DNA of 17,256 nt from Dehalococcoidia bacterium (lineage in GTDB: Bacteria; Chloroflexota; Dehalococcoidia; Dehalococcoidales; JAUWYK01), in the NCBI GenBank assembly GCA_030615865.1, contig JAUWYK010000041.1, forward strand, positions 1 through 17,256, given 5' to 3'. Of this stretch, positions 7,664 through 13,109 are shown piece after piece. Within the stretch, counting starts at the first letter, position 1; each line of letters opens with the position of its first letter. The position numbers and the translations under genes were made by a program. The notes under the pieces were generated by a model. It was not told where the DNA came from. It was given only the letters and a program-made list of their open reading frames with translations, and searched no databases.

Positions 7664-7692
7664 ATTTTACTCGCCCTAAAGCAGTCTGTCAA
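7664..7692 (-). promoter_or_regulatory. Promoter of the nrpR-hisF-nuoEF operon
   Basis: On the minus strand, TTGACA (7692-7687) and TAAAAT (7669-7664) are separated by exactly 17 bp. The predicted start is near 7657, giving a leader of about 45 nt before nrpR. No other good promoter was seen within the seven-gene run, so this probably transcribes all of it. Confidence 0.75.
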
Positions 7693-7708
7693 GCCCTCTA
7701 TGTAATGT

Positions 7709-7731
7709 TGAACAAATTGACGAAATGTTCA
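7709..7731. repeat. Inverted repeat TGAACA-N11-TGTTCA between divergent promoters
   Basis: Perfect 6-bp arms at 7709-7714 and 7726-7731. It lies 17 bp upstream of the -35 box of the minus-strand operon and 38 bp upstream of the plus-strand promoter, so a dimeric regulator could bind here. The protein is unknown. Confidence 0.4.
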
Positions 7732-7769
7732 CCAAGAGAAACCAGCTGATTGCGCCTGACATGACTTCA

Positions 7770-7798
7770 TTGACAACTGCATCCTTGAAGTCTAGAAT
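7770..7798 (+). promoter_or_regulatory. Promoter of the PLD/helicase gene
   Basis: TTGACA at 7770-7775, a 17-bp spacer and TAGAAT at 7793-7798. The predicted start is near 7805, about 40 nt before the start codon. Confidence 0.65.
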
Positions 7799-7844
7799 CA
7801 TACTAAAAGTGACATAAACTATTACCATCTTTAGGAGTTTGGCC

Positions 7845-9617
7845 TTGTCTGAGGATAAAAAAGGTCAAAGTGGTGACCTATTCATTGTAGACAACAGTGA
7901 CGTAGACTGGAAAGTAAAGCGTTATCTCCAAGAATGGGCTGATATTGCCCACTCTTTTGACATAGCTACTGGTTTTTTTGAGATTGGTGCGCTACTTGTA
8001 CTAGATGGCCAATGGCAGAAGCTCGAAAAACTAAGGATTCTAATGGGCAATGTAGTGTCAATGCGCACCAAGAAGGCTTTAGTAGCCGGTATTGAGGCTG
8101 CAAAAAAGACACTCGATACGAGTATTGAAAACGAAAAAGAGGAAAACGATTTTCTCATAGGCGCCCCCGCTATCGTTGAGGCCATACGAAGTAAACAGAT
8201 CCGATGTCGCATCTACACCAAAGATAAGTTCCATGCCAAAGCATACATAACACATGCAAAACAGGCCGTGGTTGGATCATCGGCACTTGTTGGCTCGAGT
8301 AATTTAACGATCCCAGGCTTGACTACAAACGTTGAGCTAAATATCCAGCTCCGACATGAAGTTGAACTGTTGCAGGACTGGTATGAGCGCCATTGGAAAG
8401 AAGCTGAGGATATCTCAGAAGAGATTCTCAAAGTCATTGAACGACATACCCGTGAATACTCACCTTTCGAGGTCTATGCCAAGTCCTTGCAGGAGTTCTT
8501 CCGAGGTCACGAGATGACCGCCGGAGAGTGGGAGCTCACCGGCCCAGAAAATGGTGGCTCCCATGTATATCGTGTCCTTGACCAGTACCAGAAAGAGGGA
8601 TATCAAGCCCTCATGAAAATTGCTCGCCAGCATAGTGGTGCTTTTCTGTGTGATGGTGTAGGGTTGGGTAAAACTTTAATTGGGCTGATGGTAATAGAAC
8701 GTCTTATCATGTACGAGAGAAAGCGTGTTGTACTTTTAGTGCCCCTAGCGGCGCGTAAACCCGTATGGGAACAACATCTTCGGCGTTATTTACCTCATAT
8801 GGGTGGCGACTTCAGCAATTTGGTCATTCTTAATCACACTGACCTACTTAGGACCGGAGAATTTCCTGCTCGTTTCCAACGGATTAAAGATATGGCCGAT
8901 GTAATTATGATAGATGAGGGGCATCACTTTCGCAATCCAGGAGTCAGAGGCAAGTCTCGATACTGGCAACTCTTCGAGATCTGTGAAGGAAAGACTGTTT
9001 TCTCTCTAACAGCGACTCCGGTTAACAACAGCTTGAGAGACCTTCAGCATATGATCGAGTTGTTCTCTCAGCGACAGTCTAACTACTTTCAAACAGCACC
9101 CTTGGGAATCCATTCCTTACCTGGTTATTTCAACAGATTGGAAAAGGAATTGGACAATATTATCGCCGGTGAAAAAAATAATGGTACAGCACCTGTGTCT
9201 GAGACAAACCAAGTGGAGGCTGAGAGTGTTCTATTAAATGACTTACTTTTCAGAGCTCTGGTAGTACAACGTAGCCGGGCATATGTTAAAAGAAGCCAGG
9301 AACAGCAAGATAGTACAAAGGCCATTTTCCCGAAGAGAGAAGACCCGAAAGTTGCCAAATATTCGATAAAACAGACCTACGGTAATCTTCTTACCATTGT
9401 GGAAACCGCTTTTGCTAAAGACAAGCCACTATTCTCATTAGCAATGTATTACCCGCTAGCCTACTATAAAGGGCCTAATACAGATATCGATCCAATGTTG
9501 GAGGGCCGCCAGAAGCAAGTTGTTGGTCTCATCCGAATATTATTTCTGAAACGATTTGAGACATACCTTTGCCAGTTTAATGTTACTACGTGGGGCCAAG
9601 CCAAAGGTTATCAGTGA
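7845..9617 (+). pseudogene. PLD-like nuclease/SNF2-type helicase, truncated and fused out of frame to integrase DNA
   Basis: The N-terminal ~200 residues resemble a phospholipase D-like nuclease domain (KFHAKAYI, then GSSNLT, as in half of an HKD motif). A superfamily 2 helicase follows: Walker A DGVGLGKT, VVLLVPLAARKPVWEQ (motif Ia region), Walker B VIMIDEGHHFRNP and motif III SLTATPVNNSLRDLQ. The reading continues to LIRILFLKRFE, after which 18 residues translate the integrase fragment in the wrong frame before a stop. The second RecA domain (motifs IV-VI) is missing, so ATP-driven activity is unlikely. Full-length relatives are roughly 1,000 residues and often sit in defence or restriction islands, so this may be a decayed anti-phage gene. 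A TTG start at 7845 is best spaced from AGGAG (7833-7837); TTG 7839 is also in frame. Confidence 0.75.
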
Positions 9618-9798
9618 AGCTCTGGGGCATAGCTCCGTAGCCTTTACAATGGACGTCTACAGCCATATAATTGAGGGGATGCAAGAGGATGCTATGGTGT
9701 TACTGGACGAAGTGTTACCGGCAGGGGTAAACGGGGTATCTCAAAAAAATAACGCCAATTTAACGCCAATTCTCCCTAAAACGGGGGTGAATAACTGA
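9550..9798 (+). pseudogene. Tyrosine recombinase (integrase), C-terminal fragment
   Basis: The reading NDLRHTFASLMLLRGAKPKVISEALGHSS, then TMDVYSHI, is the end of the catalytic domain of a phage-type integrase: box II (usually HDLRHT), LGHSS and the catalytic Tyr in DVYSH. The frame is closed by TGA at 9547-9549, so only about 82 codons remain; the N-terminal arm-binding and core-binding domains and the first catalytic Arg are lost. The box II His is replaced by Asn exactly at the junction with the helicase gene. The 3' end overlaps the arm-type repeats and stops 13 nt before tRNA-Trp, the usual place for an integrase beside its attachment site. It cannot be active alone. Confidence 0.88.
9748..9769 (+). 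repeat. Second copy of the arm-type repeats (right)
   Basis: AATAACGCCAA followed by TTTAACGCCAA. Positions 9750-9769 are identical to 596-615. They lie within the last codons of the integrase fragment, 42 nt from the 39-bp attachment repeat. Confidence 0.6.
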
Positions 9799-9810
9799 AA
9801 TTTAGCTTCG

Positions 9811-9849
9811 TAGGAGTGTAGCTCAGTTGGGAGAGCAGCGGTCTCCAAA
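9811..9849 (+). repeat. Right copy of the 39-bp direct repeat (attR-like), within tRNA-Trp
   Basis: Identical to 440-478. It supplies the whole 5' half of the intact tRNA-Trp. TTTAGCTT at 9801-9808 lies just outside it and mirrors AAGCTAAA just outside the left copy (483-490), so in a circular form the two would flank the core as an inverted repeat. Confidence 0.82.
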
Positions 9850-9884
9850 ACCGCAGGTCGCGGGTTCGAATCCTGCCACTCCTG
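9812..9884 (+). tRNA. tRNA-Trp (CCA anticodon)
   Basis: A full 73-nt cloverleaf: acceptor AGGAGTG/CACTCCT, anticodon stem GCGGT/ACCGC with loop CTCCAAA, T-arm with GGTTCGAAT, discriminator G. The terminal CCA is not encoded. Its 5' half is the duplicated segment and its 3' half is single copy here, so the working gene seems to have been rebuilt by an inserted element. No clear promoter lies directly upstream. Confidence 0.95.
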
Positions 9885-9923
9885 CTTTGTTTTTGCCAGA
9901 GAAAGTTGGTGGCTATTAGACTA

Positions 9924-9952
9924 TTGACATTATGGGAGGAACGGTTTATCCT
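9924..9952 (+). promoter_or_regulatory. Promoter of the DUF5679 gene
   Basis: TTGACA at 9924-9929, 17-bp spacer, TATCCT at 9947-9952. The predicted start near 9959 is only a few bases before the GGGAGGT ribosome site at 9965-9971. Confidence 0.55.
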
Positions 9953-9977
9953 TCATACCAAAAAGGGAGGTAGATAA

Positions 9978-10118
9978 ATGCAAGCATACTGTATGAAGTG
10001 CCGTGCCAAGAGGGAAATGAAGGACACCAAGAGCATAATCATGAAGAATGGCAAGCCGGCAACTCAAGGTGTGTGTCCTGTATGCGGGACCAAGATGTTC
10101 AGAATCGGGAAGAGCTAG
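9978..10118 (+). CDS. DUF5679-type zinc-ribbon small protein
   Basis: A 46-residue protein with two CxxC pairs, AYCMKCRAKREM near the N terminus and VCPVCGTKMF near the C terminus, forming a single zinc ribbon. The middle (KNGKPATQGVCPVCG) and ending match the DUF5679 pattern, common in Chloroflexota. Function is unknown; small zinc ribbons of this sort may bind nucleic acid or ribosomes. GGGAGGT lies 6 nt before the ATG, a promoter lies just upstream and a strong terminator just downstream, so it is a single-gene unit. Confidence 0.85.
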   Translation: MQAYCMKCRAKREMKDTKSIIMKNGKPATQGVCPVCGTKMFRIGKS

Positions 10119-10148
10119 GGCCGATAACACGGGTATCATGATTGGGGA

Positions 10149-10190
10149 GGCTGGGTGTCCTTAACTCTAGGGATACCCAGCCTTTCTGTT
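10149..10190 (+). terminator. Intrinsic terminator of the DUF5679 gene
   Basis: GGCTGGGTGTCC pairs with GGATACCCAGCC (12 bp, one G-U) around a loop of about ten bases, followed by TTTCTGTT. It lies 30 nt after the stop codon. Confidence 0.85.
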
Positions 10191-10279
10191 ACTTGTTACC
10201 CATTTTGGACAATCGTGTAATAGCGAGGGCAAAGTAGTAATCAAAAGGCGGGATGGCGTGTGCTCGATTATAGCTGAGG

Positions 10280-10558
10280 CTACCCACGACGTGCTATTTC
10301 CTCTACCAAGATAAGGTAATCCACAAATGGCCAAGACTGGCCACCATATTCCTTGGGCCAGAATAGAGATAGCCATCCCTTATTCCCCAGTTTACGTGCT
10401 ATATCTTTGAATACCTGCCAGCCATCACTACTATCGACGACATGGTCGCCGGATGTACCTCCCAAATAGCCCACCCAACCCGGTGGCAACTCGGCATCCA
10501 GAAAAGCACGAACTTCCTGCCGGAATCTCTCCTGCTCCACGGTAAATTCAAAATTCAA
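10280..10558 (-). pseudogene. Acyl-CoA dehydrogenase N-terminal fragment
   Basis: The 92-residue reading (NFEFTVEQERFRQEVRAFLD, then WLSLFWPKEYGGQSWPFVDYLILVEEIARRG) matches the N-terminal helical domain of acyl-CoA dehydrogenases, including the W/GG segment usual in this region. It stops just after EEIARRG, whereas the family runs to about 380 residues; the FAD-binding and catalytic parts are absent, and I see no continuation downstream (10191-10279). The apparent start is TTG with no spaced ribosome site. This is a remnant. Confidence 0.75.
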
Positions 10559-10651
10559 CCTTCTTTACCCCTCTTGGTCTTATCGTGGAACATATCAGCG
10601 GTTCAAGCCTTTGTCAAGCCTTTGCCGAGGGCACCGGATACAAACTCTGGC

Positions 10652-10681
10652 TTGACGCCAGACCAGAGGGGACATTATACT
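10652..10681 (+). promoter_or_regulatory. Promoter ahead of the tRNA-like sequence, DUF5668 gene and tRNA cluster
   Basis: TTGACG at 10652-10657, 18-bp spacer, TATACT at 10676-10681. The predicted start near 10688 is about 8 nt before the tRNA-like sequence, the spacing typical of a tRNA promoter. It may also serve the genes to 11279, since no strong terminator intervenes. Confidence 0.6.
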
Positions 10682-10695
10682 ATCTGGTGGCACGG

Positions 10696-10757
10696 GGAGG
10701 CATTTGGTCTTCAGACTCCAAAACCGCAGGTCGGGTTCGAATCCCTCTCCTCCGCCA
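10696..10757 (+). pseudogene. tRNA-like sequence lacking a D-arm (remnant tRNA or unusual tRNA-like RNA)
   Basis: GGAGG at 10696-10700 can pair with CCTCC at 10749-10753, followed by G and an encoded CCA. Between them are a hairpin TTTGG/CCAAA (10703-10722) and a T-arm-like GGGTTCGAATCCC with only three good stem pairs. No D-arm fits in the 62 nt. CTCCAAAACCGCAGGTC at 10716-10732 is identical to the anticodon-loop-to-variable part of tRNA-Trp. CTGGTGGC upstream and GGTCTTCA recall tRNA-Sec. It is probably a degenerate or recombined tRNA, but its own promoter is intact. Confidence 0.5.
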
Positions 10758-10764
10758 AAAGATA

Positions 10765-10974
10765 ATGATGATATTTGTAAGTTTAATTCTAGTTGCCGTA
10801 GGAATTATCGCTCTTCTGATTAAACTGGGTGTGCTAAGCGGCTCTTTATGGGGTTATACCTGGCCCATCATCCTCATTATTCTAGGACTAACCTTCCTTT
10901 GGGGGAGATTTTCCGGGCGAGGGCGGGGATGGTGTAGGTGGTGCTTCCCTGGGGAAAATAAAGAAAAGCGATAA
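10765..10974 (+). CDS. Small membrane protein, DUF5668/LiaI-LiaF-like
   Basis: A 69-residue protein with two predicted membrane helices (IFVSLILVAVGIIALLIKLG and WPIILIILGLTFLW) joined by VLSGSLWGYT, then a basic Arg/Gly/Trp-rich tail with two Cys (RGWCRWCFPG). The loop-and-helix pattern GSLWGYxWPIILIILG is typical of the DUF5668 transmembrane region found in LiaF-like envelope-stress proteins. The same frame is open further upstream but would translate the tRNA-like sequence, so the ATG at 10765 (or 10768) was chosen; no strong ribosome site is visible. It ends 5 nt before tRNA-Leu and is probably co-transcribed with the tRNAs. Confidence 0.7.
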   Translation: MMIFVSLILVAVGIIALLIKLGVLSGSLWGYTWPIILIILGLTFLWGRFSGRGRGWCRWCFPGENKEKR

Positions 10975-10979
10975 AGAAG

Positions 10980-11066
10980 GCCGAGGTGGTGGAATCGGTA
11001 GACACGCCATCTTGAGGGGGTGGTGAGCGTAAGCTCGTAGGAGTTCAAATCTCCTCCTCGGCACCA
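10980..11066 (+). tRNA. tRNA-Leu (GAG anticodon)
   Basis: Acceptor GCCGAGG/CCTCGGC, anticodon stem CCATC/GGTGG with loop TTGAGGG, a long variable arm (GAGCGTAAGCTC) as in class II tRNAs, and T-arm GAGTTCAAATCTC. Discriminator A and CCA are encoded. Confidence 0.93.
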
Positions 11067-11077
11067 AGAGACGGGTC

Positions 11078-11104
11078 CCCACGAAAATCAAAAATTTTCG
11101 TGGG
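11078..11104. other. 11-bp perfect hairpin between tRNA-Leu and tRNA-Gly
   Basis: CCCACGAAAAT pairs with ATTTTCGTGGG around the loop CAAAA. There is no T-tract on the plus strand, so it is more likely a processing or pausing structure in the tRNA transcript than a terminator. Confidence 0.55.
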
Positions 11105-11111
11105 TGGTAAA

Positions 11112-11186
11112 GCGGAAGTAGTTCAGCGGTAGAACGCCTCCTTGCCAAGGAGGAGGTCGCGAGTTCGAATCTCGTCTTCCGCTCCA
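11112..11186 (+). tRNA. tRNA-Gly (GCC anticodon)
   Basis: Acceptor GCGGAAG/CTTCCGC, anticodon stem CCTCC/GGAGG with loop TTGCCAA, T-arm GAGTTCGAATCTC, discriminator T, CCA encoded at 11184-11186. Confidence 0.95.
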
Positions 11187-11203
11187 AAAGAACATTACCC
11201 AGA

Positions 11204-11279
11204 GGCGACGTAGCCAAGTGGTTAAGGCGGGGGTCTGCAAAACCCCTATTCACCGGTTCGAATCCGGTCGTCGCCTCCA
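11204..11279 (+). tRNA. tRNA-Cys (GCA anticodon)
   Basis: Acceptor GGCGACG/CGTCGCC, anticodon stem GGGGT/ACCCC with loop CTGCAAA, T-arm CCGGTTCGAATCCGG, discriminator T, CCA encoded. A run of six T follows at once (11281-11286) without an extra hairpin. Confidence 0.95.
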
Positions 11280-11392
11280 GTTTTTTGAGCGTATCGCTGG
11301 AGGCTCGTCCCAAACCTCGGTTTAACCTGTAATCAACTGTTCCTAACCAAGACTTTTCTCCCATTACTATTTACTCCTTAAATTAGCCTATT

Positions 11393-11408
11393 TGGGTGAT
11401 TACACCCA
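11393..11408. repeat. Inverted repeat TGGGTG-ATTA-CACCCA
   Basis: A perfect 6-bp inverted repeat in the otherwise featureless gap 11280-11480, about 80 bp upstream of the pilT -10 box. It could be a regulator site; no regulator is evident. Confidence 0.3.
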
Positions 11409-11486
11409 CCAGTGAAGCGTGTTAGGATAACAGTGATTTGCCAAACGGAGAAAAGTTGGACATGGGTTAATCTTTTGAGCTAGCTA

Positions 11487-11492
11487 TATAAT
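11487..11492 (+). promoter_or_regulatory. -10 box (TATAAT) for the pilT leader
   Basis: A consensus TATAAT. No good -35 lies 16-18 bp upstream; the closest, TTGGAC at 11456-11461, is 25 bp away. The start would be near 11499, giving a leader of about 130 nt. A weak -35 may mean an activator or another sigma factor. Confidence 0.45.
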
Positions 11493-11499
11493 ACTAAGT

Positions 11500-11631
11500 G
11501 TGATTGATTGAAGAATAGGGATGCGATGAACCAGAGTCTGCATGTGGTCACCTAGGCTCTGGGGAGCAAATGGTGAAACCGGCCCTAGGGGGTCGGTTTT
11601 TTTTGAGCATCACCAGGAGGAAGGAGGATGT
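11500..11631 (+). promoter_or_regulatory. Structured pilT leader, possible attenuator or riboswitch of unrecognised class
   Basis: A stem CCAGAG (11531-11536)/CTCTGG (11557-11562) closes a 20-nt loop and is followed by a terminator hairpin before the ribosome site. GGTGA at 11572-11576 can pair either with TCACC at 11548-11552 in that loop or with TCACC(A) at 11610-11615 next to the Shine-Dalgarno sequence; the two pairings exclude each other. I compared it by eye with the main riboswitch consensuses, including both c-di-GMP classes, fluoride and T-box, and none fits. Confidence 0.45.
11578..11604 (+). terminator. Intrinsic terminator in the pilT leader
   Basis: ACCGGCCC pairs with GGGTCGGT (8 bp, one G-U) around TAGG, followed by eight T (11597-11604). 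It stands 27 nt before the pilT start codon and downstream of the only visible promoter, so pilT expression must pass it. That points to conditional termination; a promoter further upstream whose transcripts end here is the alternative. Confidence 0.75.
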
Positions 11632-12780
11632 TTGTCAGTGCACAAAGTAAATGGATTCCGTGAAATTCTGGAACTGGTGGTTAAAAAGGGAGCTACTGAT
11701 TTACACGTCAAGGTGCCAAGCCCACCTGTACTCCGTATCGATAGCGTACTTGTTCCTCAAGAAGAATGGCCATCGTTTACCGCCAAAGATATCGAGGTGA
11801 TATTTGAAGAAATTACTACTCAAGAGCAGAGAGCGACTTTTAGTAGGGAATGGGAGCTAGACTTTGCCTATAGTGTGCCCGGCCTGGCTCGATTCCGAGT
11901 TAACGTACTGCAGCAGAGAGGCACAATGAGCCTTGCCTTCCGGCTGGTGCCATCTAGCGTGCCATCGATTGATGAATTAAGACTGCCCCAAATTTGTAAA
12001 GAGCTTATTCTCAAGCCAAGAGGACTCATCCTGGTCACCGGTCCTGCCGGGAGCGGCAAGTCAACCACCTTGGCAGCAATGATCAATCATCTCAACGAGA
12101 ATGAGACTCGAAGTGTGATTACCATCGAAGACCCGATTGAATATCTATTCCGCGACAAAAAATGCATCATCCGGCAACGAGACCTGAGGGATGACACCAA
12201 ATCCTTCTCCGCCGCCTTAATACACGCCCTCCGCCATGACCCGGATGTGATTGTTATCGGAGAGATGCGTGACTTAGAGACGATAAGCACAGCTATCACT
12301 GCGGCTGAGACCGGTCATCTGGTGCTGGCGACACTACACACGGTTGACGCTGCCCAGTCAATTGACCGCATAATTGATGTATTTCCCCCTGGCCAACAAC
12401 GTCAAATGAGACTACAGCTATCACAAGTAATAGAAGCAGTACTATCACAGACCCTGTTGCCTCGTAGTGGGGGAGGACGAATAGCTGCCTTTGAAATTAT
12501 GCTTGCCAATAGCGTAATCAGAAGACTTATCCGTGAAGAGAAAATACATGAAATAGCCGCTAACCTGGAGATGGGTAGATTGGAGGGAATGCAGACCCTA
12601 GACCAGGCGCTGGCTGACCTGGTCAAAAGTGGAATTGTCTCACCAGAAGAAGCCATGATGAAAACCAGCAATCCAGTAAAGTTGAATGAGTTACTGCAAG
12701 TTGAACAAGACGCCCCCACCACCTATGGAGCGGTACAACCCGTTCTGAATATTGCCAATGGAATCTCTTTTAACCGCTAG
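11632..12780 (+). CDS. pilT: Type IV pilus twitching ATPase PilT
   Basis: About 382 residues. The N-terminal PAS-like domain (ELVVKKGATDLHVKVPSPP) is followed by the secretion-ATPase core: Walker A GPAGSGKST (about residue 137), Asp box ITIEDPIEYLF, Walker B DVIVIGEMRD and His box LVLATLHT. The C terminus carries NSVIRRLIREEKIHEI, equivalent to the AIRNLIRE motif needed for retraction in PilT. PilT is the hexameric motor that pulls pili back. The frame is open upstream through the terminator hairpin, so the start was set by AGGAGG (11622-11627), giving TTG 11632 or GTG 11638. No other pilus gene is in the window; it sits alone between tRNA genes. Confidence 0.92.
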   Translation: MSVHKVNGFREILELVVKKGATDLHVKVPSPPVLRIDSVLVPQEEWPSFTAKDIEVIFEEITTQEQRATFSREWELDFAYSVPGLARFRVNVLQQRGTMSLAFRLVPSSVPSIDELRLPQICKELILKPRGLILVTGPAGSGKSTTLAAMINHLNENETRSVITIEDPIEYLFRDKKCIIRQRDLRDDTKSFSAALIHALRHDPDVIVIGEMRDLETISTAITAAETGHLVLATLHTVDAAQSIDRIIDVFPPGQQRQMRLQLSQVIEAVLSQTLLPRSGGGRIAAFEIMLANSVIRRLIREEKIHEIAANLEMGRLEGMQTLDQALADLVKSGIVSPEEAMMKTSNPVKLNELLQVEQDAPTTYGAVQPVLNIANGISFNR

Positions 12781-12855
12781 GAATATGCCCCATCACAAGT
12801 GCCGGAAGCCACTGCTAAGACCATAGCCGAACCAGCACCCATAAATTCTCAATAG
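12781..12855 (+). other. In-frame 24-codon extension after the pilT TAG stop
   Basis: Directly after TAG (12778-12780), the same frame stays open for 24 codons reading EYAPSQVPEATAKTIAEPAP, then INSQ and TAG. The Ala/Pro/Glu-rich reading looks like a protein tail. It may be the former end of PilT, cut off by a nonsense mutation. The rest of the gap to 12972 shows nothing I can identify. Confidence 0.35.
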
Positions 12856-12972
12856 AATGGGCAGAGCTCAGCATCGGCATCTTGAATGGTTGACCTTTCG
12901 CTGTAAACAACACACATTGCTATAGCACAGCAAGATTGCCACACCTTCGAAACTATTGCAAATATCATCCGC

Positions 12973-13001
12973 TTGACGCTCACATGGCTAACACTTACAA
13001 T
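12973..13001 (+). promoter_or_regulatory. Promoter of tRNA-Leu(UAA) and probably plsY
   Basis: TTGACG at 12973-12978, 17-bp spacer, TACAAT at 12996-13001. The predicted start near 13008 is immediately before the tRNA. Confidence 0.7.
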
Positions 13002-13010
13002 AACTCCAAC

Positions 13011-13095
13011 GCCGGGGTGGCGGAATTGGCAGACGCACCGGACTTAAAATCCGGCGGAGTAATCCTTGTGGGTTCGAGTCCCACCCTCGGCACCA
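13011..13095 (+). tRNA. tRNA-Leu (UAA anticodon)
   Basis: Acceptor GCCGGGG/CCTCGGC with one G-U, anticodon stem CCGGA/TCCGG with loop CTTAAAA, class II variable arm, T-arm GTGGGTTCGAGTCCCAC, discriminator A and CCA encoded. Confidence 0.95.
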
Positions 13096-13109
13096 GTTAG
13101 AGAGTAAAT

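Noticed and set aside
440..9849. Two independent tRNA-Trp genes, one simply decayed
   Set aside because: The 39-bp match is perfect up to a sharp break inside the anticodon loop, and arm-type repeats plus an integrase remnant accompany it; a decayed duplicate would show scattered changes and some 3' half.
10585..10764. N-terminal extension of the DUF5668 protein
   Set aside because: The extension would translate the promoter and the tRNA-like sequence; the membrane-protein part begins at the ATG at 10765.
10888..11364. 158-residue open frame on the minus strand opposite the tRNA cluster
   Set aside because: It reads antisense through tRNA-Leu, tRNA-Gly and tRNA-Cys. Readings such as TGFEPVNRG and RFELLRA are the familiar false proteins produced by antisense tRNA T-arms.
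11561..11582. T-box antiterminator in the pilT leader (TGGTGAAACCGG)
   Set aside because: The conserved TGGNACCGCG core is not matched, there is no specifier loop and pilT is not a T-box type gene.
11500..11604. c-di-GMP-I (GEMM) or c-di-GMP-II riboswitch before pilT
   Set aside because: Attractive because of the pilus gene, but the conserved GEMM segments and the class II pseudoknot sequence are not present; only short chance matches were seen.
11542..11631. N-terminal extension of PilT
   Set aside because: The frame is open but runs through the leader stem and the intrinsic terminator and has no ribosome site; the AGGAGG at 11622-11627 sets the start at 11632 or 11638.
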